Below, piece after piece: positions 38,568-46,682 of a stretch of DNA of 64,000 nucleotides; the stretch's first letter is position 1, and every line of letters starts with the position of its first letter. Source of the DNA: an uncultured Treponema sp. (lineage in GTDB: Bacteria > Spirochaetota > Spirochaetia > Treponematales > Treponemataceae); assembly GCA_934718065.1 (NCBI GenBank), contig CAKUZR010000007.1:1-64000 (forward strand), given 5' to 3'. Both the position numbers and the translations under genes were made by a program. The notes under the pieces were generated by a model. The model did not search any database. It saw only the letters and a program-made list of their open reading frames with translations, and was not told where the DNA came from.

Positions 38568-38768
38568 TTACAGAACCTCTTGGTTATCAATACCGATTTT
38601 TTTTCTATATTCAATGATTTTTTCTATTATCTCTGACGGAGGGTTTTTTACGACAATTTTTTTTCCAGACAGCATTGTCAAAGTCAAATCAGGATTCGAC
38701 TCCATGCTTTCAATCATGTGCGGATTCACCCAGTAAATTTTTCCATCCAGACGCATAACTTCAATCAT
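38568..38768 (-). CDS. flbD: FlbD family protein
   Basis: A small (66-residue) protein common at the head of motAB in spirochaetes and clostridia. It begins MIEVMRLDGKIYWVNPHMIE and contains LTLTMLSGKKIVVKNPPSE. The start at 38768 is chosen because AAGGAAA lies 9 nt upstream. Its function in motility is not well defined. It is the first gene after the flagellar promoter. Confidence 0.88.
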   Translation of the reverse strand: MIEVMRLDGKIYWVNPHMIESMESNPDLTLTMLSGKKIVVKNPPSEIIEKIIEYRKKIGIDNQEVL

Positions 38769-38821
38769 TGATAGTATTTTCCTTTGCAAAACAAATATCG
38801 TCAAGACTATTTTTATATTTT

Positions 38822-38850
38822 ATTATATTTAACGGCCGCATTTTATTCAA
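38822..38850 (-). promoter_or_regulatory. Sigma70-type promoter of the flagellar operon
   Basis: On the minus strand TTGAAT (38850-38845), a 17-nt spacer and TATAAT (38827-38822) make a near-consensus vegetative promoter. The -10 box ends 53 nt before the flbD ATG. No sigma28 (TAAA...GCCGATAA) or sigma54 motif was seen here. Confidence 0.75.
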
Positions 38851-38957
38851 CTTTTAATTTTTTTTGCTGATTCGCCATTCTTTTTAAAGAAAAAAATTCC
38901 ATTTTTAAATATCCGTGGTAAAATTGAATTCAGTTAAAAAGCAGGAAATTTAAAAAA

Positions 38958-39671
38958 ATGATTTTTATCGGTGAAACAGCCAGAAAAGAAAAAAATTCAA
39001 TCCAGTTTTACCTGGAGAACGCAAATTTTGAGGCGGAGACTTTTGCGGATGCGGAGGAGTTTTTCAACAAGCTGAAAACTGGAAATTCACCAGATTTATT
39101 TATTTTGACCAGAAATTTTATAAAGGAAAACGGCTCTGACCTCATAAAAAAAACAAGGGAAGAATACAAATCGAACGCGCCGGCAATCGTTGTTTCAGAG
39201 CCATGCGGCGAGCAGGAAATAATAAACGGCTTTGCGCTAGGCGCAGATGATTTTCTTGAAATGCCTTTTTCACCGGAAATTCTTGTCGCGCACGTTAAAG
39301 CCCATCTTAGGCGGGCAAAAATTTCTTCAGAAACAGAAAACTGCATAAAATTCGGAGAATATTCCCTGCTGACGGACGGAAATGTCATTAAAAAAGGAAA
39401 CACAAAAATTCCGATTTCTGAAAAAGAATACAAAATTCTTGAATACATGGCGGAAAACGACGGAAAAATTCTTTCGGCGGAGCAAATTTACAAAAATGTC
39501 TGGAAAACAAAATTCGGAGACATCACAGCCGTAGCAGTTTACATCCAGCGCTTAAGAAAAAAAATTGAGGAAAATCCGTCGAAACCGGCTTTTATAAAAA
39601 CAGTTTTCGGGCAAGGCTACTGCTTTGACAAAAACGGCGGAACCGGAACCGAAAAATTCTCAGAAAGCTAG
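38958..39671 (+). CDS. Atypical OmpR-type response regulator with degenerate receiver
   Basis: A 237-residue regulator with an N-terminal receiver-like domain (1-115) and a C-terminal winged helix of the OmpR/PhoB type (YKILEYMAENDGKILSAEQI, VAVYIQRLRKKIEENP, IKTVFGQGYCF). The receiver lacks the phosphorylation machinery. The N-terminal acidic pair is absent (MIFIGETARKE), the phospho-Asp position is Thr51 (DLFILTRNF), and the conserved Lys is Met102 (FLEMPF). It is divergent from the flagellar operon, with AGGAAA upstream of the ATG. No histidine kinase gene is adjacent. It probably acts without phosphorylation. Confidence 0.8.
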   Translation: MIFIGETARKEKNSIQFYLENANFEAETFADAEEFFNKLKTGNSPDLFILTRNFIKENGSDLIKKTREEYKSNAPAIVVSEPCGEQEIINGFALGADDFLEMPFSPEILVAHVKAHLRRAKISSETENCIKFGEYSLLTDGNVIKKGNTKIPISEKEYKILEYMAENDGKILSAEQIYKNVWKTKFGDITAVAVYIQRLRKKIEENPSKPAFIKTVFGQGYCFDKNGGTGTEKFSES

Positions 39672-40825
39672 ATTATTTCCTCAAGAAAGCGGTTCAGAAA
39701 AAGAATTCCATTTTCATTCAAGGAATAGAAATGGCTGGCGGAAGCCTCTTCAACGCGGCAAAGCCCTTCCTTCTTCCAGCGGCTGAACGCAGCGGTGAAT
39801 TTTTCCGGAAAATCTGTGAAAAAGCGTTTTTTGTATTCCTCGCGGGAAACGCCGCGCAAAGTCCGGAGCCCCATCATAAAAAACTCGAACGACTGAATTT
39901 CCGCGGAAAGCCGCTCCGCCTCGCCCGGCGCGCCTTTTGAAGAAACGGCATTTTTCCAGAATGAAATATATTTTTCAATGTCAGCGGCATTTGTAAAGCG
40001 CAAGGCGTTTTTTCCGTAGAAAGTTCCTGTGCCGCCAGCGCCGCATCCGATGTAATCACCTTGGTTCCAGTAAACCAGATTATGCCTGCATTCAAATCCC
40101 GGAAGACAGAAATTTGAAACTTCGTAATGAGAATAGCCTTTTTCCAGAAGAAAATCTTTTCCGGAAAGCCAGATTTTGTCCGCCTCTTCAAAATCATACT
40201 GAAGCGAACCGTCCCCCAGGGATTTTCCGAAAGGCGTTTCTTCTTCAATTGTGAGCGAATACATTGAAATATGCTCAGGATGAAATTCCAGAAGTCCTTC
40301 CAAAGTTTTTAAAAATGATTCGGAATCTTCTTTTGGAAGCCCGGAAATCAAATCCGCGGAAAAAACGCCTTTCCAGCATTTTTTTATCTGGACGAGCGCG
40401 TCCAGGACAATTTTTCCGGTTCCGCGGCGGTTCGCGTTTTTCAGGGCGGAATCATTGAAAGACTGAATTCCGCACGAAAGCCTTGTTACGCCAAGTGAAT
40501 AAAAATTTTCCAGCAAATTTTCTGAAATATCATCCGGATTCGCCTCAACCGTGATTTCTTCCGGGATTTTTTTCAGTCCGCGGAAAATTTCATTCATAAT
40601 GGAAGAAAGCTGTTCCGGCTCCAGAAGGCTCGGAGTTCCGCCGCCGATATAAACGGTTTCAATTGAATCAATTTCGTTTTCAGCCTTGCGGATTTTTATT
40701 TCATTGCAGAGCGCGGAAATATATTCGCCGGGAATTTTCCGTTCACCGCACGCCACGCTGAAAAAATCGCAGTAGGAACATTTTGACTTGCAGAACGGAA
40801 TATGAATATAAAGCGAAGTTTTCAC
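39668..40825 (-). CDS. hemW: Heme chaperone/radical SAM protein HemW
   Basis: A 385-residue radical SAM protein related to oxygen-independent coproporphyrinogen oxidase. The N-terminal cluster motif is CKSKCSYCDF in HIPFCKSKCSYCDFF, followed by YIGGGTPSLL and the HemW-typical SLTIEEETPFG. HemW proteins bind and deliver heme rather than oxidise coproporphyrinogen. The start is GTG, 2 nt after the lepB stop, without a clear ribosome site. Its stop interlocks with the convergent regulator gene (CTAG, 39668-39671). Confidence 0.88.
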   Translation of the reverse strand: MKTSLYIHIPFCKSKCSYCDFFSVACGERKIPGEYISALCNEIKIRKAENEIDSIETVYIGGGTPSLLEPEQLSSIMNEIFRGLKKIPEEITVEANPDDISENLLENFYSLGVTRLSCGIQSFNDSALKNANRRGTGKIVLDALVQIKKCWKGVFSADLISGLPKEDSESFLKTLEGLLEFHPEHISMYSLTIEEETPFGKSLGDGSLQYDFEEADKIWLSGKDFLLEKGYSHYEVSNFCLPGFECRHNLVYWNQGDYIGCGAGGTGTFYGKNALRFTNAADIEKYISFWKNAVSSKGAPGEAERLSAEIQSFEFFMMGLRTLRGVSREEYKKRFFTDFPEKFTAAFSRWKKEGLCRVEEASASHFYSLNENGILFLNRFLEEII

Positions 40826-40827
40826 GG

Positions 40828-41529
40828 TCAGAAATAAATTCTTATCTTGTTCAATGGAAAATAAGAAACCAGCGCGCCGGCCTTAATGTCCTTGCCTTCC
40901 ACTGTTCCGAAGAAACGCGAGTCCACGCAGGAATTTCTGTAGTCGCCGAGCACAAAATACTCGTCTTCGCCAAGAGTAAGCTGGTCGAACGAGCCGCACA
41001 CTCCAAGAGAAGAATCCCACAGTGAAGGAGCAGCATTTATTGAAACATTGTACGGCTTTTTCACAAGCTCAAATTCCGTAAGAAAAAAATCCTCGCCGGC
41101 GGGCTTTATGTACATAACGTAGTCGCGCATATAAATTGTATCGCCGGGAACGCCTATAACGCGGCGAACGAGCCTGTTCGCGCCCATATTTTTTCTGCTT
41201 GAAACGATTGAAAACTGCTGCGCCGTAAAAAATCTTACAACGCAATCCGCGGCTTTAAAAAGAAAAGAATCGTTTGATTTCTGCAGAGGCTCCAGCAGCA
41301 CAACCGAGCCTCTTCCAACATTCCGTTTCAGCGGTGAAAAAAGAATGCACGTGTTTTTTCCGCTGTCAGGCTCCATTGAGCCGGAAGCAATCCGCACAGA
41401 AAAAGCTACAAAAGCGACAAAAAGATTTATGGCCACAAAAATGCAAATCACAAAAAATAGCACCGAGGAAATTTTCTTTTCAAAGTCCTTGCGCACAGAA
41501 TACGAAAGTTCAAACAGTTTTTTGTTCAT
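40828..41529 (-). CDS. lepB: Signal peptidase I (catalytic Lys replaced by Arg)
   Basis: Inner-membrane type I signal peptidase of 233 residues. One N-terminal membrane helix (about 22-46) is followed by the catalytic serine S51 in ASGSMEPDSG (box B), then VRRVIGVPGD (box D) and GDYRNSCVDSRFFG (box E). In box D the general-base lysine of the family (KRVxGxPGD) is Arg122 here. No other lysine sits in an equivalent place. It may be a divergent active enzyme or one copy of several. It forms an operon with hemW and has a leaderless-type promoter. Confidence 0.85.
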   Translation of the reverse strand: MNKKLFELSYSVRKDFEKKISSVLFFVICIFVAINLFVAFVAFSVRIASGSMEPDSGKNTCILFSPLKRNVGRGSVVLLEPLQKSNDSFLFKAADCVVRFFTAQQFSIVSSRKNMGANRLVRRVIGVPGDTIYMRDYVMYIKPAGEDFFLTEFELVKKPYNVSINAAPSLWDSSLGVCGSFDQLTLGEDEYFVLGDYRNSCVDSRFFGTVEGKDIKAGALVSYFPLNKIRIYF

Positions 41530-41535
41530 AAGTTA

Positions 41536-41565
41536 AAAATATCACGAATCAAGGAAAACTTGCAA
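41536..41565 (-). promoter_or_regulatory. Promoter of lepB (leaderless type)
   Basis: On the minus strand TTGCAA (41565-41560), an 18-nt spacer and TATTTT (41541-41536) precede the lepB ATG by 6 nt. The -35 box is palindromic and is the same six bases used by the smpB promoter on the other strand. No Shine-Dalgarno is present. Confidence 0.55.
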
Positions 41566-41588
41566 CCGATTTAAGTATACTCTATAAT
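41560..41588 (+). promoter_or_regulatory. Promoter of smpB (leaderless type)
   Basis: TTGCAA (41560-41565), a 17-nt spacer and the consensus TATAAT (41583-41588) precede the smpB ATG by 7 nt. Transcription would start at or one base before the start codon. It shares its -35 hexamer with the divergent lepB promoter. Confidence 0.75.
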
Positions 41589-41595
41589 TCAAGTT

Positions 41596-42063
41596 ATGGC
41601 TGAAGATAAAAAAATTATTGCCGAGAACAGAAAAGCCCGGTTTGACTATTTTATTGAAGAAACTTACGAATGCGGAATAGAACTTCAGGGAACAGAAGTA
41701 AAATCTGTCAAGGAAGGCGCGGTTTCATTTCCGGACGCATTTGCGGAAATAGTCAACAATGAAATTTTCATAAAGAATTTTCACATTTCAGAATATTCGT
41801 ACTCATCTGTTTTTAACCACGATCCGGACAGGCCCAAGAAACTTCTTCTGCACAAGCAGGAAATCAAAAAAATCGAGCGCAAAGTAGACCAGAAAGGCTA
41901 CACGCTGATTCCTATAAATTTCTACCTGAAAAACGGGCGCGTAAAAGTAACTTTGGGCGTCTGCAAAGGAAAAAAACAGTTTGACAAGCGGGCCACAATA
42001 AAGGAACGCGATGTGAACCGGGATTTGCAGCGTGAATTCCGGAAAGGAATTACTGGCCAGTGA
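41596..42063 (+). CDS. smpB: SsrA-binding protein SmpB
   Basis: tmRNA partner for rescue of stalled ribosomes. The 155 residues include IAENRKARFDYFIEETYECG, ELQGTEVKSVKEG, and the basic C-terminal tail (KGKKQFDKRATIKERDVNRD) needed in the ribosome. It overlaps the next gene by 4 nt (GTGA). No tmRNA gene was seen in the window. Confidence 0.95.
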   Translation: MAEDKKIIAENRKARFDYFIEETYECGIELQGTEVKSVKEGAVSFPDAFAEIVNNEIFIKNFHISEYSYSSVFNHDPDRPKKLLLHKQEIKKIERKVDQKGYTLIPINFYLKNGRVKVTLGVCKGKKQFDKRATIKERDVNRDLQREFRKGITGQ

Positions 42064-42914
42064 AAAAAAATCTGATTCTGATTATCGCATTTTTTCAGTC
42101 TCTTTTTATTCCGGAAGCTTTTTGCCAGAAGCTCAGCCAGATTGATTTTTACGGAATTGCTTCAAAAGACACTGAAAGAAATATGCTTTCAATGACAGAG
42201 GATATTTTTCTTGCGCAGCTGAAGGAGCTTGAATACAACATTGAAGACAAGCGGAAAAGCTCGTTTTCAGAAGATTTTTTCAGCGGAGCGGCAGATTTTT
42301 CAGCGTCGGACATTCCTGAAACCGGATATTTTTATGCGGTTATTTCAAAAATCAGCCAGAACGACTGGGAAATGCGGCTGACACTGAAAATTCACGGCTA
42401 CGAAGAGCCAAAAACAGCCGTCAGCAACTACAATTCCTACTATAAAATACTGATGGACTCAAAAGTTTCGCTGCGAGGAATCGTTGAAAATCTTGCGAAA
42501 AATTACAGCGGTGAAAATTCCACGGAAAAGAAAATCGGCAGAATCTCTTTTGAAAGCCTTGCCGGAAGCTGGAACGACGGAAAATATCTTAACAAAATTG
42601 TGATAATGCGCGGCGGACGAGGATTTGTGATTTTCAAGAACGGCGCGCCGATGAACATTTCTGTAAAAATAAACGACGAGCCGGACGGAACGCAGAGCAT
42701 AAAAATTTCCCAGACAAGCGGAAACAACGCTTCATATTTTCCAGAGATTGACAGGCAGAAAGCGCTGGAAAATGCGATGCAGGCTGAGCCTGTCGAGTGG
42801 AATTTCAAAATGGAATCGCCGGACGTTCTTTCCGGGACAATCGAAACTCTTGTTCAGACAGAAAACGGCAGAATCGAGCGCAAAGAGCTTCCTTCAAAAT
42901 GGACTAAAAACTAA
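42060..42914 (+). CDS. Exported protein, function unknown
   Basis: A 284-residue protein with a signal peptide ending near EAFCQ; the Cys at about 21 could also be a lipobox-like residue, though the context is not a strong lipobox. The mature part mixes helices and strands. One segment (FAVISKISQNDWEMRLTLKI-like, here YFYAVISKISQNDWEMRLTL) looks like a lipoprotein/periplasmic sensor fold, but no family was recognised. It starts with GTG inside the smpB stop, so it is translationally coupled. Its stop interlocks with convergent tsaC (CTAA, 42911-42914). Confidence 0.55.
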   Translation: MKKNLILIIAFFQSLFIPEAFCQKLSQIDFYGIASKDTERNMLSMTEDIFLAQLKELEYNIEDKRKSSFSEDFFSGAADFSASDIPETGYFYAVISKISQNDWEMRLTLKIHGYEEPKTAVSNYNSYYKILMDSKVSLRGIVENLAKNYSGENSTEKKIGRISFESLAGSWNDGKYLNKIVIMRGGRGFVIFKNGAPMNISVKINDEPDGTQSIKISQTSGNNASYFPEIDRQKALENAMQAEPVEWNFKMESPDVLSGTIETLVQTENGRIERKELPSKWTKN

Positions 42915-43480
42915 CCCAGGATTTTTTCAACATCCAGAGCGCCCTTTCGGACAACAGAAATTTTTCCTTCATCAAGCCGGACAATTGTTGAAGGAACTGA
43001 GCTTTCAGAATCGCCCGCGCTGACAATCAGATCAACGTCTTTTTCAAATTCGTCCTTTATTTCTGAAATTTTTGAAAGAACAGGAAAACCGCTCCGGTTC
43101 ACGCTGGTTGAATAAACAGGGCTTCCGCAGGCCGCGATGAGTTTTCGGAGCCATTCGTCGCCTGGACAGCGGACCGCGACTGTTTCAGCAGGATTTTGTT
43201 TTTTGTGCACAATTATTGTAAGCGGACCTGGCCACAGAGACAAAAGCTTTTCAGGAACAACATCGTCTGTCAGAAGAAAAATATCTTCAGGCTTTCCAAC
43301 AAGCTGGATGAAAGGCTTGTTTTCTTCCCTGCCCTTTATTTTTCTGATTTTTTCGTCAGTTTTTCCAACAACTCCGGAAAATCCATAGACTGTGTCAGTT
43401 GGAAGAATAAGAATTTTGTTTTCCTTTAATAGTTCCGCGCAGATTTTTAAAGAAGATTCGTCACATTTGTTTAATATCAT
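42911..43480 (-). CDS. tsaC: Threonylcarbamoyl-AMP synthase (TsaC/YrdC/Sua5 family)
   Basis: Makes threonylcarbamoyl-AMP for the t6A modification of tRNAs that read ANN codons. The 189 residues include the family motif ILILPTDTVYGFSGVVG, KIRKIKGREENKPFIQLVG, LWPGPLTIIVHKK, VAVRCPGDEWLRKLI and PVYSTSVNRSG. It overlaps the upstream FtsB-like gene by 20 nt, with an AAGGAA ribosome site inside that gene. It is the short YrdC form without a Sua5 tail. Confidence 0.92.
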   Translation of the reverse strand: MILNKCDESSLKICAELLKENKILILPTDTVYGFSGVVGKTDEKIRKIKGREENKPFIQLVGKPEDIFLLTDDVVPEKLLSLWPGPLTIIVHKKQNPAETVAVRCPGDEWLRKLIAACGSPVYSTSVNRSGFPVLSKISEIKDEFEKDVDLIVSAGDSESSVPSTIVRLDEGKISVVRKGALDVEKILG

Positions 43481-43955
43481 AAACCGGGATTCCTTTTACA
43501 AGAACTTTGTTTTTTAAGCCGAAAGAAATTTTTCCGCTGTTCAAATCAATCAGAACCGAAAGCACCAGCGTTAAACCGAAAAAAACTAGTCCGCAGACTT
43601 TGCAGGCTTTCTCAGAAATGAACGGAATATTTTTTTTTCGCAGAATTGTTCCTATGTCGTAAAGCTCCGTCTGCGCAGGCTTAAGCCCTTTGACTTTCAC
43701 AAGTTTTTCACCGTCGCCTACGTAATCCAGCTTCCGGGCGTAAGCGGCAATCACATCCTTGTCACGCAGAAGCGCGGAATACTCAAGGTTAAGCTCATTG
43801 TTTATATTCTGAATCACTTCCGTCTGCCTGGCAATCGCTTTTTTCTGCTCAACAAGTTTATTATAGACAAGAACTCCGTTGTTTCCTGCAACAAAAGATA
43901 AAACCGTATATGCAAGAGTTCCTGCGAAAAGCGAGAACAAAATTCTTATTTTCAT
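43461..43955 (-). CDS. FtsB/DivIC-like septum protein
   Basis: A 164-residue bitopic protein. An N-terminal membrane helix (about 5-23) is followed by a coiled coil (YNKLVEQKKAIARQTEVIQN), then the family-like stretch DVIAAYARKLDYVGDGEKLV, and a second hydrophobic helix near 122-140. FtsB/DivIC proteins link FtsL to the division machinery. The second helix is unusual for FtsB, so the exact orthology is open. Confidence 0.7.
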   Translation of the reverse strand: MKIRILFSLFAGTLAYTVLSFVAGNNGVLVYNKLVEQKKAIARQTEVIQNINNELNLEYSALLRDKDVIAAYARKLDYVGDGEKLVKVKGLKPAQTELYDIGTILRKKNIPFISEKACKVCGLVFFGLTLVLSVLIDLNSGKISFGLKNKVLVKGIPVYDIKQM

Positions 43956-44139
43956 ATTATTTTTTTCGGATGATATTTTTATTTTCTGAATGCAAAAAGT
44001 GTGTTAAAATATATTTTTATAAAGAGGGAAAGTTTTTTTGGCAGACAAAATAAATTATATTTCAAAATAATACTTTATTTTTAACCATTTTATGCCGATA
44101 AAAACACAGTAAGATTATCTGAAATAGAGAGGAACTTTT

Positions 44140-46620
44140 ATGAGTGATTCAACAGAAGATTTAAAAAATATTGACAGTTACGGTGTATGGGTAAAAAGAC
44201 CGCCGAAAGATGACAACGGCATAACAGAGGAAACTGCCGCGGAACCAGCGGTAAACGCTGATGAAGTTTCTATTGAAGAACCTGTAATTCCAGAGGATCT
44301 TTCTTTTGACACATTGACTGACAATGACTCTACTCTCTCGGATGAAGAAGTTTCAGACATAAAAAGCGATGTTTCCGAGCCGGAAGCAGAAATTCCTGCC
44401 GCCGGTGCGGATGATTTTTTCAAGGATGAGCTGCCTGACTTTGGAAGCCCGGAACAGAATTCAGAAGATTCAGGCGATTCCGGAGAATCTGAAATTTCCC
44501 TGGATGATTTTATCGGCGCGGATGGATTTGAAGACCCGAACAAAGCGTTTGAGCCAAAAGAAGAAAAACCTGCCGCAAAGGAAGAAACTTCAGATGCGCC
44601 AGCCTTTGAAGACGGCGAGCTTTCCCTGGATGATTTTATGGACGGAGATTTTTCAGACGCAGGTTCCGGCGCGCCAAGCTCAGGAAATTCCGGCTCAGAT
44701 GAAATTTCTCTCGACGACTTTTTCGATGATTCTTCAAGCAGCACAAAAGAAGATGACATTGCAAACGACGAGCCGCTGGACATCGACCTTTCATTCACAG
44801 AAAATCCGGACGACAAAGTTCCAACCGAAGAAACAGATATTTCCGCAGACGACGAAAATTCTTCAGACTTTGCGGACGACGATATGTTTGACAATATTTC
44901 CTCAGAGCAGAGCGATGGTTCTGAAACAAAAGCCGCGGAACCTTCAGCGGTTGGACTTGACTCTGCAACCGAGGAAGTTTCCCTTGACGATTTTGGAATC
45001 GATGAAAATTCAGATGACGCAACCGCAGTCGCAGCTGGCGCAAATGTAAATTCCCAGGCTGACAGCGAGGAAGTTGACCTTTCAGACTTTGGAATTGACA
45101 GCGATGCCGGAGAAACTCCTGTAAAGCAGGACGTTCACGCCTCAAAGAAAAAAGCAGTTGACTACGACATTGCAATCACCGAGGACGACAGCGCGGCGGA
45201 AGCGCCAAAAGTTGAGGAAGTAAAAACTCCTGACCAGACAGAAAAGCCGGCGGAAGAAACAAACGGAAGCGCAAAAGTTGACTCCTCAATGTTTGATATG
45301 ATTATGAAGGAACTTTCCGGGCTGAAAAATGAAATAAATTCTCTTAGGGATGAATTCCAGAATCTTAAGGAAAACAACGCGGAAACTCAGCCGGAGCCGG
45401 AAAAAACTGAAACTTCCGTGCCGGATTTTGCCGAAACGGACGAAACGGAAACTCCTGCGCAGGAAATTTCAGAGCCTGAAATTCCTGCCGAACCGGAAAA
45501 CGATGAAAAGGAAAGCTCCGGATTCTTTGATGCCGCAGACAGCGACGAGACAATCGCGCTTTCCGGCGACGAGCTTTCAAACATAATGAACACCGCCGAC
45601 ATAACTGAGTCAGCGGAAGAGCCTTCTGAAGACGGCGTTGCGCTTCCAGATGAAGACCTGGAAAATTCCCAGGAAACTGAAACCGAAGCGGAAAAAACAG
45701 AAATGGCAGACGAATCTGAACCAGCAGAAACTGCTCCAGCCGAAGCGGAAGAAATTCCAGCCGGGGAAAATGCCGCTGAAATTCAGGAAGAGAACGAGCC
45801 TTCATCAGAACCGGCAGATGATTTCAGCGAGGATGCGCCTTTCGGAACTATTGATGAAGCTGAAACCATTGCGGAAGAGCCGAATTCTGGTCTTTCAATG
45901 AATTCCGACGACGAAAAACTTGAAGATCCGGATCTTGACGAAATCAACATGAAAAATATGGAAGAAGAAATTTCAATTCCGAAAGTTGACGAAGTTGCTG
46001 ATGAAAGCGAAAAACCGCTCGACGACATTCTTGTTGAATCTTCAAATTCCGACCTGATAAATTCTGTGGATGAAACTGAAGCCGCGGCTCCAGAAATGCC
46101 GGAGGCTCCGGCTGAACCGGAAGAAATTCCAGAGGCGGAAGAGTCGCCTTCAGAAGAAGCGAACAAAATTTACGAGGATCTTATTGCAGAAGAACCGAAA
46201 GTTTCCGAAAGCATTTCCGAGGAAAACATTGACTATCTGAACGAAGATGAACAGAATGATGAATCAAAAGAAGAAATAGAAGAAATTGAGCCGGCTGAAG
46301 CAATTCCAGAGCCGGAAGCAGAAGAAGAACCGGAAGTTGCCCCAGAAAACGAGGAGCCTGAGCTCGCAGAAACAGTTGAGCCGGAAGAGACTGCTGTTCC
46401 GGAAGAAGATATTCCGCCAGCAGAAACTGAAACTGCCGAAGCGCCTGCTCCGGACTCAAAACAGCTTCCAGACGATTTGAAAAACGATGTAAAATCTGTG
46501 CTTCTTTACATGGATCAGCTTCTTGAAAATCTTCCTGAAGACAAAATCATGGAGTTTGCAAAATCTGAGCAGTTCACTACTTACAAAAAGCTTTTCACAG
46601 AACTTGGATTAGCAAAATAA
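44140..46620 (+). CDS. Very acidic repeat protein with SLDDF motifs, function unknown
   Basis: An 826-residue protein made mostly of Glu, Asp, Ser, Pro and Ala without signal peptide or membrane helix. A short conserved-looking head (NIDSYGVWVKRPPKDD) comes first. Five copies of a SLDDF-type motif follow at about residues 120, 162, 190, 281 and 313 (the last DLSDF). A single coiled coil (MIMKELSGLKNEINSLRDEF, about 385-407) splits two acidic halves. The C-terminal 45 residues are ordered (LLYMDQLLENLPEDKIMEFA, then YKKLFTELGL). AGAGGAA precedes the ATG. A strong terminator follows. It looks like an intrinsically disordered scaffold; no family was recognised. Confidence 0.65.
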   Translation: MSDSTEDLKNIDSYGVWVKRPPKDDNGITEETAAEPAVNADEVSIEEPVIPEDLSFDTLTDNDSTLSDEEVSDIKSDVSEPEAEIPAAGADDFFKDELPDFGSPEQNSEDSGDSGESEISLDDFIGADGFEDPNKAFEPKEEKPAAKEETSDAPAFEDGELSLDDFMDGDFSDAGSGAPSSGNSGSDEISLDDFFDDSSSSTKEDDIANDEPLDIDLSFTENPDDKVPTEETDISADDENSSDFADDDMFDNISSEQSDGSETKAAEPSAVGLDSATEEVSLDDFGIDENSDDATAVAAGANVNSQADSEEVDLSDFGIDSDAGETPVKQDVHASKKKAVDYDIAITEDDSAAEAPKVEEVKTPDQTEKPAEETNGSAKVDSSMFDMIMKELSGLKNEINSLRDEFQNLKENNAETQPEPEKTETSVPDFAETDETETPAQEISEPEIPAEPENDEKESSGFFDAADSDETIALSGDELSNIMNTADITESAEEPSEDGVALPDEDLENSQETETEAEKTEMADESEPAETAPAEAEEIPAGENAAEIQEENEPSSEPADDFSEDAPFGTIDEAETIAEEPNSGLSMNSDDEKLEDPDLDEINMKNMEEEISIPKVDEVADESEKPLDDILVESSNSDLINSVDETEAAAPEMPEAPAEPEEIPEAEESPSEEANKIYEDLIAEEPKVSESISEENIDYLNEDEQNDESKEEIEEIEPAEAIPEPEAEEEPEVAPENEEPELAETVEPEETAVPEEDIPPAETETAEAPAPDSKQLPDDLKNDVKSVLLYMDQLLENLPEDKIMEFAKSEQFTTYKKLFTELGLAK

Positions 46621-46633
46621 AATAAGATTTCCA

Positions 46634-46676
46634 GGGCTGCCAAAATTTTTCAAAAAATTTCTGGCAGCCTTTTTAT
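46634..46676 (+). terminator. Rho-independent terminator after the acidic repeat gene
   Basis: GGCTGCCA (46635-46642) pairs with TGGCAGCC (46662-46669), with further A/T pairing inside the loop, followed by TTTTT. It lies 14 nt after the stop codon and ends only 9 nt before the next ATG. Confidence 0.85.
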
Positions 46677-46682
46677 TTCACC

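Noticed and set aside
38769..38957. Sigma28 or sigma54 promoter for the flagellar operon
   Set aside because: Neither signature was found; a good sigma70-type promoter is present instead.
44178..44894. Long Ser-rich open frame (238 codons) opposite the acidic SLDDF gene
   Set aside because: It is the mirror of Glu/Asp codons on the other strand, has no ribosome site, and the plus-strand gene has head, tail, ribosome site and terminator.
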